From assembly GCF_023898315.1 (NCBI RefSeq), contig NC_064615.1:7202501-7266500 (forward strand): DNA of 64,000 nt. The letters run 5' to 3'. The stretch is from Schistocerca nitens (lineage: Eukaryota; Arthropoda; Insecta; Orthoptera; Acrididae). The translations under genes and the position numbers were made by a program. A model generated the notes under the pieces. The model was not told the DNA's origin. It saw nothing but the letters and a program-made list of their open reading frames with translations, and did not search any database. Shown one piece after another: positions 29,860-40,443 of this stretch (the first letter of the stretch is position 1; every line of letters starts with the position of its first letter).

Positions 29860-31130
29860 TCTTCATCTTGGATTAGTACTTTGACCCAACGTCCTCAATT
29901 ATTTCTTGAAATGTCACTGTATGTCTTCCTCTTTTGTTTTTACACTCTCAGAGGTTATTCTTCAATAGCTTAACTTATGTCCTACATTCCAATAGCTTCT
30001 TCTTGTCAGTGTTTTCGATCCTTTTCCTCTCCTCACTGTTTCAGAATAGAATCACTCATTTCTCATGTAAGTACATTTAAATTCCAACATCTTTCTATAG
30101 CACCACACCTCAAACGCTTTGACATACTACTTTTCTTTGCCCCCTGTCCGTGATGCACTTCCATACAATGCTGTGCTTCTACATACCAAATCTCAGAAAT
30201 TTCTTCCTCAAATGTGAGCCAATATTTGATGATATTATACTTCTTCTTGCCAAGAATACCCACTTTCCTTCTGTTAGTCTGCTTTTTACGTCCTCTTTGA
30301 CGTCAAGGTATCAGGGTTCCTACACTTCGTCTCCTTCGTGGTCCCCAACTCTGATGTTAAGTTTATCACTAATCTCACATCTGCTGCTCATCAGATCTTG
30401 CATTCTATTCCAGTCTAGAAATCCAGGAACACTTCCTTTTTTCCACTGGTAATAGTAATATAACCAGTTAAACTTACCATTTACATCCTTCCACCCTGAA
30501 TTTTGATCCCAATGCAAAAACCGAGCGAGGTTGCGCAGTGGCTAGCGCACTGGACTAGCATTCGGGAGGACGACGGTTCAATCGCACTTCCGGCCATCCT
30601 CTTTTAGGTTTTCCGTTATTTCCCTAAATCACTCCAGTCAAATGCCGGGGTGGTGCCTTTGAAAGGGCAAGGCCGACTTCCTTCCCTCTCCTTCCCTAAT
30701 CCGATGAGACCGATGACTTCACTGTCTGGTCTCCTCAACCCAAACAACCCAACCCCCCCCCCCCCAACCCAAAACTTAACTCTTGTTATCGTCACCACTT
30801 CGATGTATAGATTGAGTGGGGGCGAAAGACTATATCCCTGTCTCATAACTGTTCTAATTCAAATATTCGGTTTTGGTCTTTCATTACTATTTTTCCATCT
30901 TTATTCTTGTACATACTGTACATTAACTGTCTTTCGCAATGCCTTGCACTATTTATCTGTGAATTACGATCATAGTGCACTATTTTACGTTGTCATACGC
31001 TTTTTCTAGGTGGATAATTCCTCTCATTAATGTTCTTTAACGGTTTCGTATTCATATTGGGTTATTATGTTTCCAATTTCGGCCATATCTTTAAATTTGT
31101 TGTTGTAATATATTATGGTGTGAAGCAGTT
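29860..31130 (-). mobile_element. RTE-like LINE, strongly decayed, minus strand
   Basis: Similarity to RTE/BovB-type elements on the minus strand, recognised from the order of stretches such as CTTTCTATAGCACCACACCT near 30,090 (the complement encodes the MWCYRRML-like block), CTTCCATACAATGCTGTGCT near 30,160 and AATTTCTTCCTCAAATGTGA near 30,200. The right part resumes near 30,800 (GATGTATAGATTGAGTGGGG). No frame exceeds about 100 residues. A family-B SINE interrupts it at 30,520. Confidence 0.68.
30520..30772 (+). mobile_element. SINE family B, with poly-C stretch
   Basis: Plus-strand copy. Its head CCGAGCGAGGTTGCGCAGTG and B-box region GGTTCAATCGC are clear. The body contains TGCCTTTGAAAGGGCAAGGC. 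It ends CAACCCAACC followed by a run of 14 C residues. Confidence 0.9.
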
Positions 31131-31765
31131 GCAATTCAATCATACAGTTCAAAGATACAATGAAGTCTAAATTTATTTGAGTACGAGACTTTTAAAAAAT
31201 CAGTATCTACTGGTAGAGCATTTCTCAGCCGTTCCTCGAACAATTGAATCCTAAGTTGTACTGGTATCGACTGAGTTTTTGTTCCCCGTATTGTCTTCTG
31301 AGGTCGGTTGGTGGCTCGCTGGCTTCTTGGAAGAGAACGTTCGTACGAATTAACGAACTTACACATTTCAGCTGCTAATAGTTTTATGCTGACATTGATC
31401 AAGAATTTTCACCTGGCACGATTAAAATTAGGAAGTTGCCATTAATGATAGCAGGTTTAGCTTAGAGGATCTGTAAGATCGCTTTGCCGCGAAGAAAATT
31501 AAAAGCTAAATATGTCCACGGTAGACGGAGAATTCCTTCGACTTTCTTTAACGCCTTTTCGGACGGCGTGGTTTTTTTTTATGTCTCGAGTCATATTGTC
31601 AGTAGTGAAGTGTAGGACACCTACCAACTTCTCCACATATCATCCCGAAGACTGGTACGGAAAAATTTACCCCACTGAAAGGGAAGGATCCTCCGACGAG
31701 GCGCAACCTTATGCAGCAGTCAACAGTAATAAAAACGTGTTTGATGAATATACATCGAAATATAT
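31131..31765. other. No recognisable feature
   Basis: AT-rich, with a short open frame at 31,136-31,402 (minus) that resembles nothing I know. Confidence 0.4.
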
Positions 31766-32284
31766 AAGGTTCATTGCCTTAGACGTAAGGTGGTACCACG
31801 TAATTGGGGGTATGGTGGCGCCACCTATTGGTAGAGAGACTGACTCACGAGCACAGTTTGATGTTGCATAGCACCAGTGTGGTTTCACGCCGAAGAGAAG
31901 GTGGCCATACAAGTTATTGTCCACTACCGAACGTGTAGGCGAGTAAGCAGGAGCAACGAGGAGTGATTCGATTTTTGGCGGCGGAGGGAGCTGGAGGCCG
32001 TGAAAAGTATCGACGTATGAAGGCTGTGTACGATGAGTGGCGAAAACGATTCCTTGAGAGGCGCGAGTCACTGGAAGACGATGTTCGTCCTGGACAGGAT
32101 CACCGTGTCATGACACCAGAAATGGTTACTGAAGTGAATGCTTTAGTCATGGACAACCGCAGAATCACCGTGGACGAGATCCATCGGTTACTGGGTATTA
32201 GCGTGGGCATCGGACGACGAGGTGTGTGGCTGGGTCCAGGCCTGGATCCGACAGAAGCCTACTAGATGTTTCATGGGTGGAATC

Positions 32285-32773
32285 TGTTGTGACTTGGCAA
32301 GACAGCCAAGTCACTATGAGAGGAAGCCGAAAGGCACGCGTTTAAGCTCACGCAGGCTGGCGTGAGGTCTGGAACAGGTCAGGGATATGAGACTAGCAAA
32401 AATAGTACGTATCTGTTGGAATACTTAACTGTAATCCATAATTGGTGAACATCGGTCTGACCGTACATGCATCACAAGATAAATAGCAAATGATAATGGC
32501 GCCTTGCTAGGTCGTAGCAAATGACGTAGCTGAAGGCTATGCTAACTATCGTCTCGGCAAATGAGAGCGTAATTTGTCGGTGAACCATTGCTAGCAAAGT
32601 CGGCTGTACAACTGTGGCGAGTGCTAGGACGTCTCTCTCTAGACCTGACGTGTGGTGGCGTTCGGTCCGCAATCACTGACAGTGGCGACACGCGGGTCCG
32701 ACGTATACTAGCGGACCGCGGCCGATTTAAAGGCTACCACCTAGCAAGTGTGGTGTCTGGCGGTGACACCACT
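32285..32773. mobile_element. Solo LTR, 489 bp, 5-bp target duplication
   Basis: Starts TGTTGTGACTTGGCAAGACA and ends GGCGGTGACACCACT. GAATC flanks it on both sides (32,280-32,284 and 32,774-32,778). No internal retrotransposon sequence is attached, so it is the product of LTR-LTR recombination. The orientation of transcription is not determined. Confidence 0.85.
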
Positions 32774-32806
32774 GAATCTACCGGCTAGTGTCGCAAAGGG
32801 ATAAAT

Positions 32807-33007
32807 CAAAAATGGTTCAAATGGCTCTGAGCACTATGGGACTTAACATCTGTGGTCATCAGTCCCCTAGAACTTAGAACTACTTAAACCTAACTAACCT
32901 AAGGACATCACACACATCCATGCCCGAGGCAGGATTCGAACCTGCGACCTAGCGGTCGCGCGGTTCCAGACTGTAGCGCCTAGAACCGCTCGGCCACCCC
33001 GGCCGGT
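32807..33007 (-). mobile_element. SINE family A, 14-bp target duplication
   Basis: Reverse-strand full-length copy, from TCAAAAATGGTTCAAATGGC to the tRNA-like head CGGCCACCCCGGCCGG. The duplication GCAAAGGGATAAAT is at 32,793-32,806 and 33,008-33,021. Confidence 0.95.
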
Positions 33008-33145
33008 GCAAAGGGATAAATGTGCCAACAGTTTTGGTGACTGTTTTTGAAAATGTGTACTCTGTATAACTAGGTTTTTGAGTTAATAAAATCGTTACCG
33101 TTACTTTACACTATTGACCGGGTTTCATTTGAACGCCCCTTATAT

Positions 33146-33193
33146 ATCCATTGCCTGCCAACGATTATGAAGTGCATATAACTTTCCACTCCA

Positions 33194-33226
<33 letters not shown>

Positions 33227-33737
33227 GCGGCATAAGAATGGCTGCTTGAACGCGTCTGTACGTGAGTGTGATTAATAGGAAGCCTACTGAGACAACGTGA
33301 AGGGGCTGTAGTATATTCCTACTTCACTTAATACTGGATTTTGAAACTCGGTGAGTGGGGTTCAACGTGTATCTTCAAGCGCCTGTCAGTTAATATTCTT
33401 CAGCATATCCATGACGATCCCGCGTGATTCGAACAAACCTATGACTTTTCGTGTACCTGCTCTTCACATTTCATGCATGACTTCTCAGAACGAACCACGC
33501 TGGAGTTCACGCATTTGGCAGAGTGTCAGATGTTCAATCAATAGAAGATGTAGTTCATTGACGTCTTGTATTTGTGAGCTATCATAACAGACTTGGTCCA
33601 TTGCCCATTGCATGGCACAGCTCTGTAAGCGACACGGTTTTACTGTTTTTTCATGTATTGTGAGATATTTATTGCGATTACGCAGGTTCATGTAACTTCA
33701 GTTTGCGCAAAGTAAGCGATCTCTAGCTAATTAAAAC
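33146..33737. other. No recognised gene; CA microsatellite
   Basis: Apart from a CA run at 33,194-33,224, nothing recognised. Confidence 0.4.
33194..33224 (+). repeat. CA microsatellite
   Basis: About 15 CA units. Confidence 0.92.
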
Positions 33738-33956
33738 TGTGTACCGGACCGAGACTCGAAATCGGGACCTTTGCCTTTCACGGGCAAGTGCTCTACCATC
33801 TGAGCTACCCAAGCACGACTCACGCCCCGTCCTCACAGCTTTACTTCTGCCAGGCAAAGGTCCCGAGTTCGAGTCTTGGTCCGGTACACAGTCTTTACCT
33901 GCCAGGAAGTTTCATATCAGAGCACACTCCGCTGCAGAGTGAAAATCTCATTCTGG
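33738..33956. mobile_element. tRNA-derived SINE with head-to-head duplicated tRNA part
   Basis: A third SINE type. On the minus strand the left part reads as a tRNA-like head: GGGTAGCTCAGATGGTAGAG (A box), then a B-box region near TTCGAGTCTCGG. The right part repeats the second half of that head in plus orientation (AAAGGTCCCGAGTTCGAGTC) and continues into the SINE body AGTCTTTACCTGCCAGGAAG and GAGTGAAAATCTCATTCTGG. The two heads form an inverted repeat of about 38 bp. Gypsy-B inserted at its very end. Confidence 0.78.
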
Positions 33957-33960
33957 ATCT

Positions 33961-34717
33961 TGCATGGGGGCTTAATTAAAATATAATGCAAACAATTTTA
34001 TAATTTTTTGGTTTAGTAGCTGTCTGTCCGATTACGAAGCCTCGTAACGGTTGGCCCTGACTAGTATTATTACGCTATCTGACTGCATAGAACAATAACA
34101 AAGAATGAAATGGAAATTTTCATTAACACAATTAGTTAATTAAGTCCCCAGCAACTATAAAACCTACGAAACCAAAGCACAAGTATAACTGTTCTGTGTG
34201 TGGAAGTATGACTCAACGTACGCATCTGGCACGGTTCTTCTTCAATAACACAAGAAATTTTAAACATCATTTATACTGAATTAATTAAAGGAAATAAAAA
34301 TACCATAATTACTCAAGAAAACCAGAATTACACTCTAATCCCAGAACACAAGCCAGATGCTTTGTTGACTGAACCTGTAATGAAGCATTATTTACGACAT
34401 TAAATAATGAAAAATAAATCAAGTTTCGTTACCTTCATATATTGACCAAAATCACTCTAATAATTACAATATATCTCCACACCGACTCGCTATTACCACA
34501 TCTCAACAAGAACTTTTCAGTATCACATCTCAGCAAGCACTGCCTACTAGCTCATCTCAACAAACACTCCTCACTACGACATCTCAGCACTGACTACCAC
34601 GAGTTCTCCCAAAGCACTGCCCACTACGACATCTCAATAATCACTGCCAGTGGAGGCGGCGGAACAATACTCTCTAGCGCGGTCTCTGGCGCTGTGGCTC
34701 AGTGTAGCCACCTTTCA
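33961..34717 (-). repeat. 3' LTR of Gypsy-B
   Basis: 757 bp. On the plus strand it runs from TGCATGGGGGCTTAATTAAA to GTGTAGCCACCTTTCA. Next to it, read on the minus strand, is a purine-rich tract (TGTGGAGGTAGGGCATA), as expected before a 3' LTR. Confidence 0.92.
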
Positions 34718-35112
34718 TATGCCCTACCTCCACAGGCTAGAATTTGATGGTATTTTTGCCAGCATTGGTGGTGAAAATACCACCAAATTCGTCAAAAAAA
34801 ATACAGACAAGAATAAAAGATAATATTAATACGTAAATATCATATAACTAGATAAAATTTTGGCTTTGCACTGACCTTTCAATAACTTAATATATAGAAT
34901 ATAGTAAGCAATATAAATTCTTTCATACATGTGACTTTACATAATAGTTTACACAAGTATTATGTGGTTAAACAGTTCAATCAATAGCGTCAGCAATGAC
35001 GAATATGTGCAGGTAAGAGTCTCATAACTTTTCACAAACAGTAATACACAAAAAATCAGTTTATACAAATATTCACATAAACGCTTTCCATAGCTCAAGA
35101 ATAAGCAGTTGA

Positions 35113-35720
35113 CAGTTCCAGCAGTAGCACCCAGCAATGGTCAACAGGTGCAAATACCAACAAGTAACATTATTTCAATAGAAGCAGTCCATCAGTGGCA
35201 CCCAGCAATGTTGAATAGGTGCAGACACCAACAAGTAACACCATTTCAGTATAAGCAGTTCCATTAGTGGCACCAGCAATGTTGAGCAGGTGCACACAGC
35301 AACAGGTGACATCTTTTCAGTAGAAGCAGTCCATCAGTGGCACCCAGCAATGTTGAGCAGGTGCCGACGCCAACAAGTGACATCATTTCGGTAGAAGCAG
35401 TCCATCAGTGGCACCCAGTAATGTTGAATAGGTGCAGACACCAACAAGTAACACCATTTCAGTATAAGCAGTTCCATTAGTGGCACCAGCAATGTTGAAC
35501 AGGTGCAGACACCAACAAGTAACACCATTTCAGTATAAGCAGTTCCATTAGTGGCACCAGCAATGTTGAACAGGTGCCGATATCAACAGGTGACATCTTT
35601 TCAGTAGAAGCAGTCCATCAGTGGCACCCAGCAATGTTGAGCAGGTGCAGACATCAACAAGTAACACCATTTCGGTAGAAGCAGTCCATCAGTGGCACCC
35701 AGTAATGTTGACCAGCTGCT
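35113..35720. repeat. 71-bp tandem repeat, about nine copies
   Basis: The landmark CAGCAATG/CAGTAATG starts at 35,132, 35,203, 35,274, 35,345, 35,416, 35,487, 35,558, 35,629 and 35,700, an exact 71-bp step each time. Units differ by scattered substitutions and alternate between two subtypes (GCAGTCCATCAGTGGCACCC and GCAGTTCCATTAGTGGCACC). One base is gained and another lost, so the length is kept. Confidence 0.95.
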
Positions 35721-35729
35721 GACCGCAGT

Positions 35730-35910
35730 CCATAAAATTCACTATCACTAATCACACTGTTCATCAGCAGAAATTAAACATGTCCTAGTGGCACCAATCA
35801 TGTAGAAAAAGTGCAAATAACAGTTCATAATATTCCCTATCACTAATCACACAGTTCATCAGCAGAAATTAAACATGTCCAGGTGGCATCCACCATGTTC
35901 AAAAGCGCAG
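35730..35910. repeat. About 95-bp repeat, two copies
   Basis: TATCACTAATCACAC recurs at 35,743 and 35,838, with CAGCAGAAATTAAACATGTC following in both. It adjoins the 71-bp array and shares GTGGCACC with it. Confidence 0.75.
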
Positions 35911-38440
35911 CACCATCACTAATCAGACAGTTCAGGCATGAACAATAGTTTGAATACACATACAATGCTTTTACACTAAACATACAAATCATAACAAACA
36001 CACAAATGATATCAGATAATTGTCCTATTAACTATTACAATACACAAATACCAGTAAACCTATAATATTTATGGGTGTCAGTGCAAGCCACAACAACAAG
36101 TAAAATAATATTTAGGAGATAGGTTGGGATCACTTCTCTGGGATTATAAAAGGAAAACACACAAAACACACTCACTCATCTTTCATCCACATTTAGTGCT
36201 ACTGTGTAGTTGAATAGTGTTAACTGTGTAAATGCAATTCTGTCAAAATATTATGTTCATCATGTGTATCAAGTAGTAGTGGCAGCAATGTATAACAGTC
36301 AATAATAGTTAGTCAACGTCATAGTCATCATGTCAAGACCAATGTTTGCCAAGCCAGATCAAAATGTACGGTTGCTGAACAACTGTCAGTGAGCCAAGAT
36401 ATGCAAATGCTTCCTCTCTCCAAAAAAAAAGTATATACTGCTTATTGATTTAACAAAGTGTGTGTGTGTAGGGAATCTTCTTTGTACTTGAGTGTTCTAG
36501 TCTGCCATCTTCATCCTCCTTGTTCCATATAGACCAACAAAAAAAAATATGCTCCTCACTTACTTCACCTCTTATCCACCAAACTCCAATAATCATCAGC
36601 ATTACATAATCTCAATACTTCAATAATACCTCATTTACCTTACCTCTTGTCCACGAAACTCCAATAATCATCAACTTCACATAATCTCAATACCTCAATA
36701 ATACGTCGATACATATAAACCTCAGCACCAATATCATTTCACTTCCATAACAACTCTTTCCTCTAGTCAGTCTCCGCGAACAAGTACAGACAAAATCCTA
36801 GTGCAACTTCAATTCAGCATCCCATACAATCCGAAGACACAGTGTCCACACACAACCTCTGTATAATCCATCTGACCCAAATATTCTACTCATTATAAAT
36901 TATAAGATACATTTTGGTTCCTTGTCCATCGTTAAATAAAAGAAATGCATACATGACCTCTAACAGACTTAGTTCGAATAACTCTCAGTAATTAAGTACG
37001 ATTACGAAGTGTTAATGATCATAATATTTCACAGTGTGTACACCACTTCAAGAATCATGGCAGAAACAAACATGTGGAGTATTTTTTGTGTCGAGAGTCA
37101 CTTCCTATTTCAATTGCTCACGAAGAATGCAGTGTAATAACTGTCAATGGTCTAACCTAGTGTTGGTATGTCATGTCGTTAGCTTCCTTCCTATTAGCAT
37201 AAATTTATACAGCTTCCATAAAACCTCCAGCTCATGTGACTTCTATGCAGTTTCTTGTACCAATGTCGTTCGTAGAATTATAGCAGTTCATTTTCTTATC
37301 TTAAAAATATCAGGCACTGAGCGTAAGCAATACATGTAATATCGCGACAATATACCAGTAGCGAACAGAATGTCAACAAGTGGATGCAGCACAATCCCTA
37401 TAACGAGGCTCTGCCAAGCGAACAATCTACAATTAATACAATAGTGTAACCTAATCTTCATGTTTGTACACTGTACATCAGCATTGCTATATTCTAAATT
37501 GAAGAGTAGTTATGACAACAAAACAGAAATGTGTAAATATGCTATCCATACGCACAGCAGCAAACATATATCTTACATAATAAACAAGTGATTAGCATCA
37601 TATCAGCATAAGCAAATAAATGTTCATATGTAATCTTTAAAAAGTAAACATGAAGGCGCAAGCAGATAAATCACAAAGTGTAACCTACATACATAACCAC
37701 TGTCAGCACAATTAATCAGGTGACAATTATAGCTTAAATAAATAAACACAACAGGCACATAATAAAAAAATATGACATCAGTGAAAAAGCATAGCAGCCA
37801 AGCGATGCATAATATACGCAAGTAATAACACTGTTCATTAATAAAACATTGTCAAAATCAGTAAATGTACATAAGCACGTCGCTTCACAAGTAAATTCAT
37901 AGAACATGAAATTTAGCACAAAGTATGAGTCACGTAATCGCAAGCAGCAAATTACGTCTAAAGTACGTACCTAAGTGGAAATATGTTACCTGAAAAATAA
38001 ACTCAATTAATAGTTACCCTTTTTAGTTTATTACTTTTTTTCTTCGAAATTACATTCTTCCTGAAATTTTCTCCATACCAAGTCGTCTTAATGTCGGACA
38101 CGCACAGAATTTACCTAAAGGTCTTAAATATTTTACACAACCGTATCCTGAAAAATACTGAACGTTAATAACATAATTTATAAAGTCACCATAGCTTTAT
38201 ACAGAATTTAGTCGGAAAAACTAGACTGTGTATTTGTTTACGGCTGTCAGTGAATTCACACTGTGCGCTCGATCAGCTGTAGGCGCGTGACATATGAAGT
38301 AATTGTTTGCGGTCAACGACTGCCTTTTGCGGCACGCAGACTTCACTGTTGCTTTGAGTATCTGCCGCCGCCGGAACACGGCGCGGTATCCTTGCATTCT
38401 CCGCATGTTTACGTATAACTGTTGGTTTCTCAAAAGTATG

Positions 38441-38480
38441 TCATTCCACAAAAATTTTTACGTTCGATATATGATGTATT
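38441..38480 (-). pseudogene. C-terminal end of the Gypsy-B pol, cut off by Gypsy-A
   Basis: Read on the minus strand across the Gypsy-A insertion, the integrase frame that reaches SRRSKGI at 50,511 continues here with HHISNVKIFVE and a TGA stop at 38,441-38,443. The TATT duplication (38,477-38,480 and 50,511-50,514) accounts for the overlap. The insertion therefore removed only about a dozen codons from the ORF. Confidence 0.82.
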
Positions 38481-40248
38481 TGTAACACCACAGCTCTTAT
38501 GCTGTATGGATTTATTTATTTAATTTTTTTGCTTCATTTTTTTTTCATTTAATATTACATCGTTAAGAACCTGTAAATGTTTTTGATTGAATAGATAACA
38601 CAAAATTGTATACTCTTTTCTATGTTAAAACTTTGATGTTGTAGTTTGATTCTATGCAAAGTAGTGTATCTGTACTGTAAATACTTTGTCCCATTTGGAG
38701 GGAACAAAACTTACTGTATATAATTGCAATTCTGTGTGAATAATTTTTTGTAGAAGTGTCAATATGTGCAAATGTTCTGTTTTATTTAATGTGTTTGTTT
38801 GCTGTTATGTAAATTGCTGATCCTCACTTAGGGCTCTTAGTTACTCTATATGTAAAAGTTGTAGTCGTTCCCCTCGGGAACGGAACTGTGTAGCGCGCGC
38901 AAATTGTGGTTGGCCTAGGTGGAAAAGGTGGAACGAGCAGTCAGTCGGGGACGAGCCAGCAGTCTGAGATGAGCTACGAGTCCGTGCGCTGCCGTGCAAA
39001 AGTTGAATAGTGCTGGTTTCGAGAGAGGCTTTTCTGTTATTTTCCAATGCCTCGGATGGGTGGATAAATAGCTGGGCTATTCTGGAATGCGTATCTATCT
39101 TCGCCACCAAGAAATGACAGAGCCCAGCAATTCTGCCTGCAAATCCACCTACCAACCTGCAGTTGCCACCACATTGCGCAATCACTGTAACATAATACTA
39201 TCACGATGTACAGTGAAGGATCAGCTTAAGGGATGTGTTATTATGCTGAAATATAAGGTAATGTGTATCTGAATTTATGTACCTACCTTGATTTTTCTCC
39301 TCATCATAACACCTCTCAGGGTCCTCTCCGTTTGAAGTAAAGTGATTACCGAGTGTCCTTACTGAAAGTACGTTAAAATTCCAGTTTTCTAATTAATGCC
39401 TCTTGAACGTAGTAAAGTTAAAGTTAATGTGGCAAGAAAGTGAGTTAGAGTTAATGATGCTTGCTGAAAATAACATTCTTAGTAAAAATGCTTATTAATG
39501 TTTTGTTGCCAACTTCAAATTAAAATTTCTCAAGACTGAGGCTTATAACGTTTTGCTTAGTAAATGATCACATTATTGTCTGTAATAAATCCTAAAAGGT
39601 GAGTCAGTTTCTTGCAATTTGGTCAGTATTGTGTTTTGCAGTAGTAAAAGTGAGAAAGCTGCAGTTGTGAAACTTTATATATTCATGTTTGCTAAGTGTT
39701 TGTGTATCTTGTGCATTAGAAGTGCATGTTAATAGTAATATTATAAAGACCATTCACTTTATGTAAGCCCTGAAAGTGATAGTTTTTTTTTTTGTACGTG
39801 TTATAACTGTGTAAATAGTTTTCTGTGCTGCTCCAGTCGTTAGCTTCTATCTTAAAACATAGGTGTGTCAGAATTCATTGCACTCGTGTGTGGCCAAGTT
39901 TAAGTTGTGTTTGTCCGTTATAGTTACTTATACCTATTTTCCTAATCGAGAATGTTAATCTTTCTCTTGCCTAGTTAGGCTGGCGGCCGTTTTCTTTATC
40001 CGTTGAACAGTGCAAATAGGCAAAATTACGTTTGGTACTGTTTAAATATTTACGTAATTCTAATTTTCATTTCCGATAAGCCACTTCCGTTGGGTACAAC
40101 ACGGTCAATTTAACAAAATTCCTCTCAGAGGGTAACACTGCTCTGTTGATTTGCACTATAATTGCTTTTACAAAATAGTTATATGTCACAACCTGTTTCT
40201 AGCATTGAGGTTATGGTGCAGTAGTAACAGCAGACGGGTAGTGTTATA
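38481..40248 (+). repeat. 5' LTR of Gypsy-A
   Basis: 1768 bp, unusually long for an insect Gypsy element. A GC-richer block near 38,870-38,960 (GCGCGCAAATTGTGGTTGGC) may hold the promoter or transcript start, which I cannot place. The frame at 38,841-39,185 on the opposite strand is repeated in the 3' LTR and looks like chance. Confidence 0.95.
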
Positions 40249-40268
40249 CGTGGCGCCGCGTGACAGGA
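40249..40268 (+). other. Primer-binding site of Gypsy-A
   Basis: Two bases (CG) after the LTR comes TGGCGCCGCGTGACAGGA, starting with TGG as needed to pair with a tRNA CCA end. Gypsy-B has CG then TGGCGACCGC at the same place (minus strand, near 53,800-53,812). I cannot name the primer tRNA. Confidence 0.78.
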
Positions 40269-40443
40269 CGTTGTTCGGCTTGCACTTACAGCCGGAAAAA
40301 ATTATAAGTAGTTAGAATTTTACAAACATTAAGCGAACATAAAACGTCCAGCGGCACGAACCTGTACATCATTTGACAGACAGGATAGTGAAAGTTCAGT
40401 TTAAATTGAAAATTAAAGGTATCAATACTTAATAGCAACTAAA

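Larger units (their letters stand above)
31960..33052 (+). pseudogene. mariner transposase remnant, N- and C-termini only
   Basis: The N-terminal piece (31,963-32,207) reads RRMKAVYDEWRKRFLERRES and MVTEVNALVMDNRRITVDEI up to HRLLGISVGI, the two helix-turn-helix units. It then jumps to the extreme C-terminus, WIRQKPTRCFMGG (about 32,244-32,282), which continues after the solo LTR as IYRLVSQRDKCA, and after the SINE as NSFGDCF and a stop near 33,052. The whole DD34D catalytic domain is missing. The smooth continuation of the frame across both insertions fixes the order of events: deletion product first, later LTR and SINE. Confidence 0.8.
31766..33145 (+). mobile_element. mariner, internally deleted, hosting a solo LTR and a SINE
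   Basis: The right end (GACCGGGTTTCATTTGAACG to CCCCTTATA) is a recognisable mariner terminus. The left end near 31,766 (ATAAGGTTCATTGCC) is an eroded partner. The coding part keeps the N-terminus, ATTCGATTTTTGGCGG onward, and the C-terminus on either side of the solo LTR, with the catalytic middle deleted. Without its two insertions the element would be about 0.67 kb against a usual 1.3 kb. Confidence 0.8.
34718..38440 (-). other. 3' non-coding region of Gypsy-B
   Basis: About 3.7 kb between the end of pol and the 3' LTR. It has no env-like frame. The longest minus-strand frame is 38,221-38,451 (76 codons from a non-ATG start). It overlaps the end of pol in another frame, and its product, rich in Arg and Asn, matches nothing I know. 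The region is AT-rich and poor in C on the coding strand, and it contains a 71-bp tandem repeat. Confidence 0.7.

Noticed and set aside
35113-35720. CRISPR-like array
   Set aside because: Units are 71 bp back to back without variable spacers, in an insect retrotransposon. It is a minisatellite.
39010-39030. Further hammerhead site at GGTTTCGAGAGAGG in the LTR
   Set aside because: The complement has GAAACC but no CTGATGA at the needed distance and no stem I.
38841-39185. 114-residue ORF on the minus strand of the Gypsy-A LTR (also 49,103-49,447)
   Set aside because: It occurs twice only because the LTR does, runs against the element and resembles nothing.
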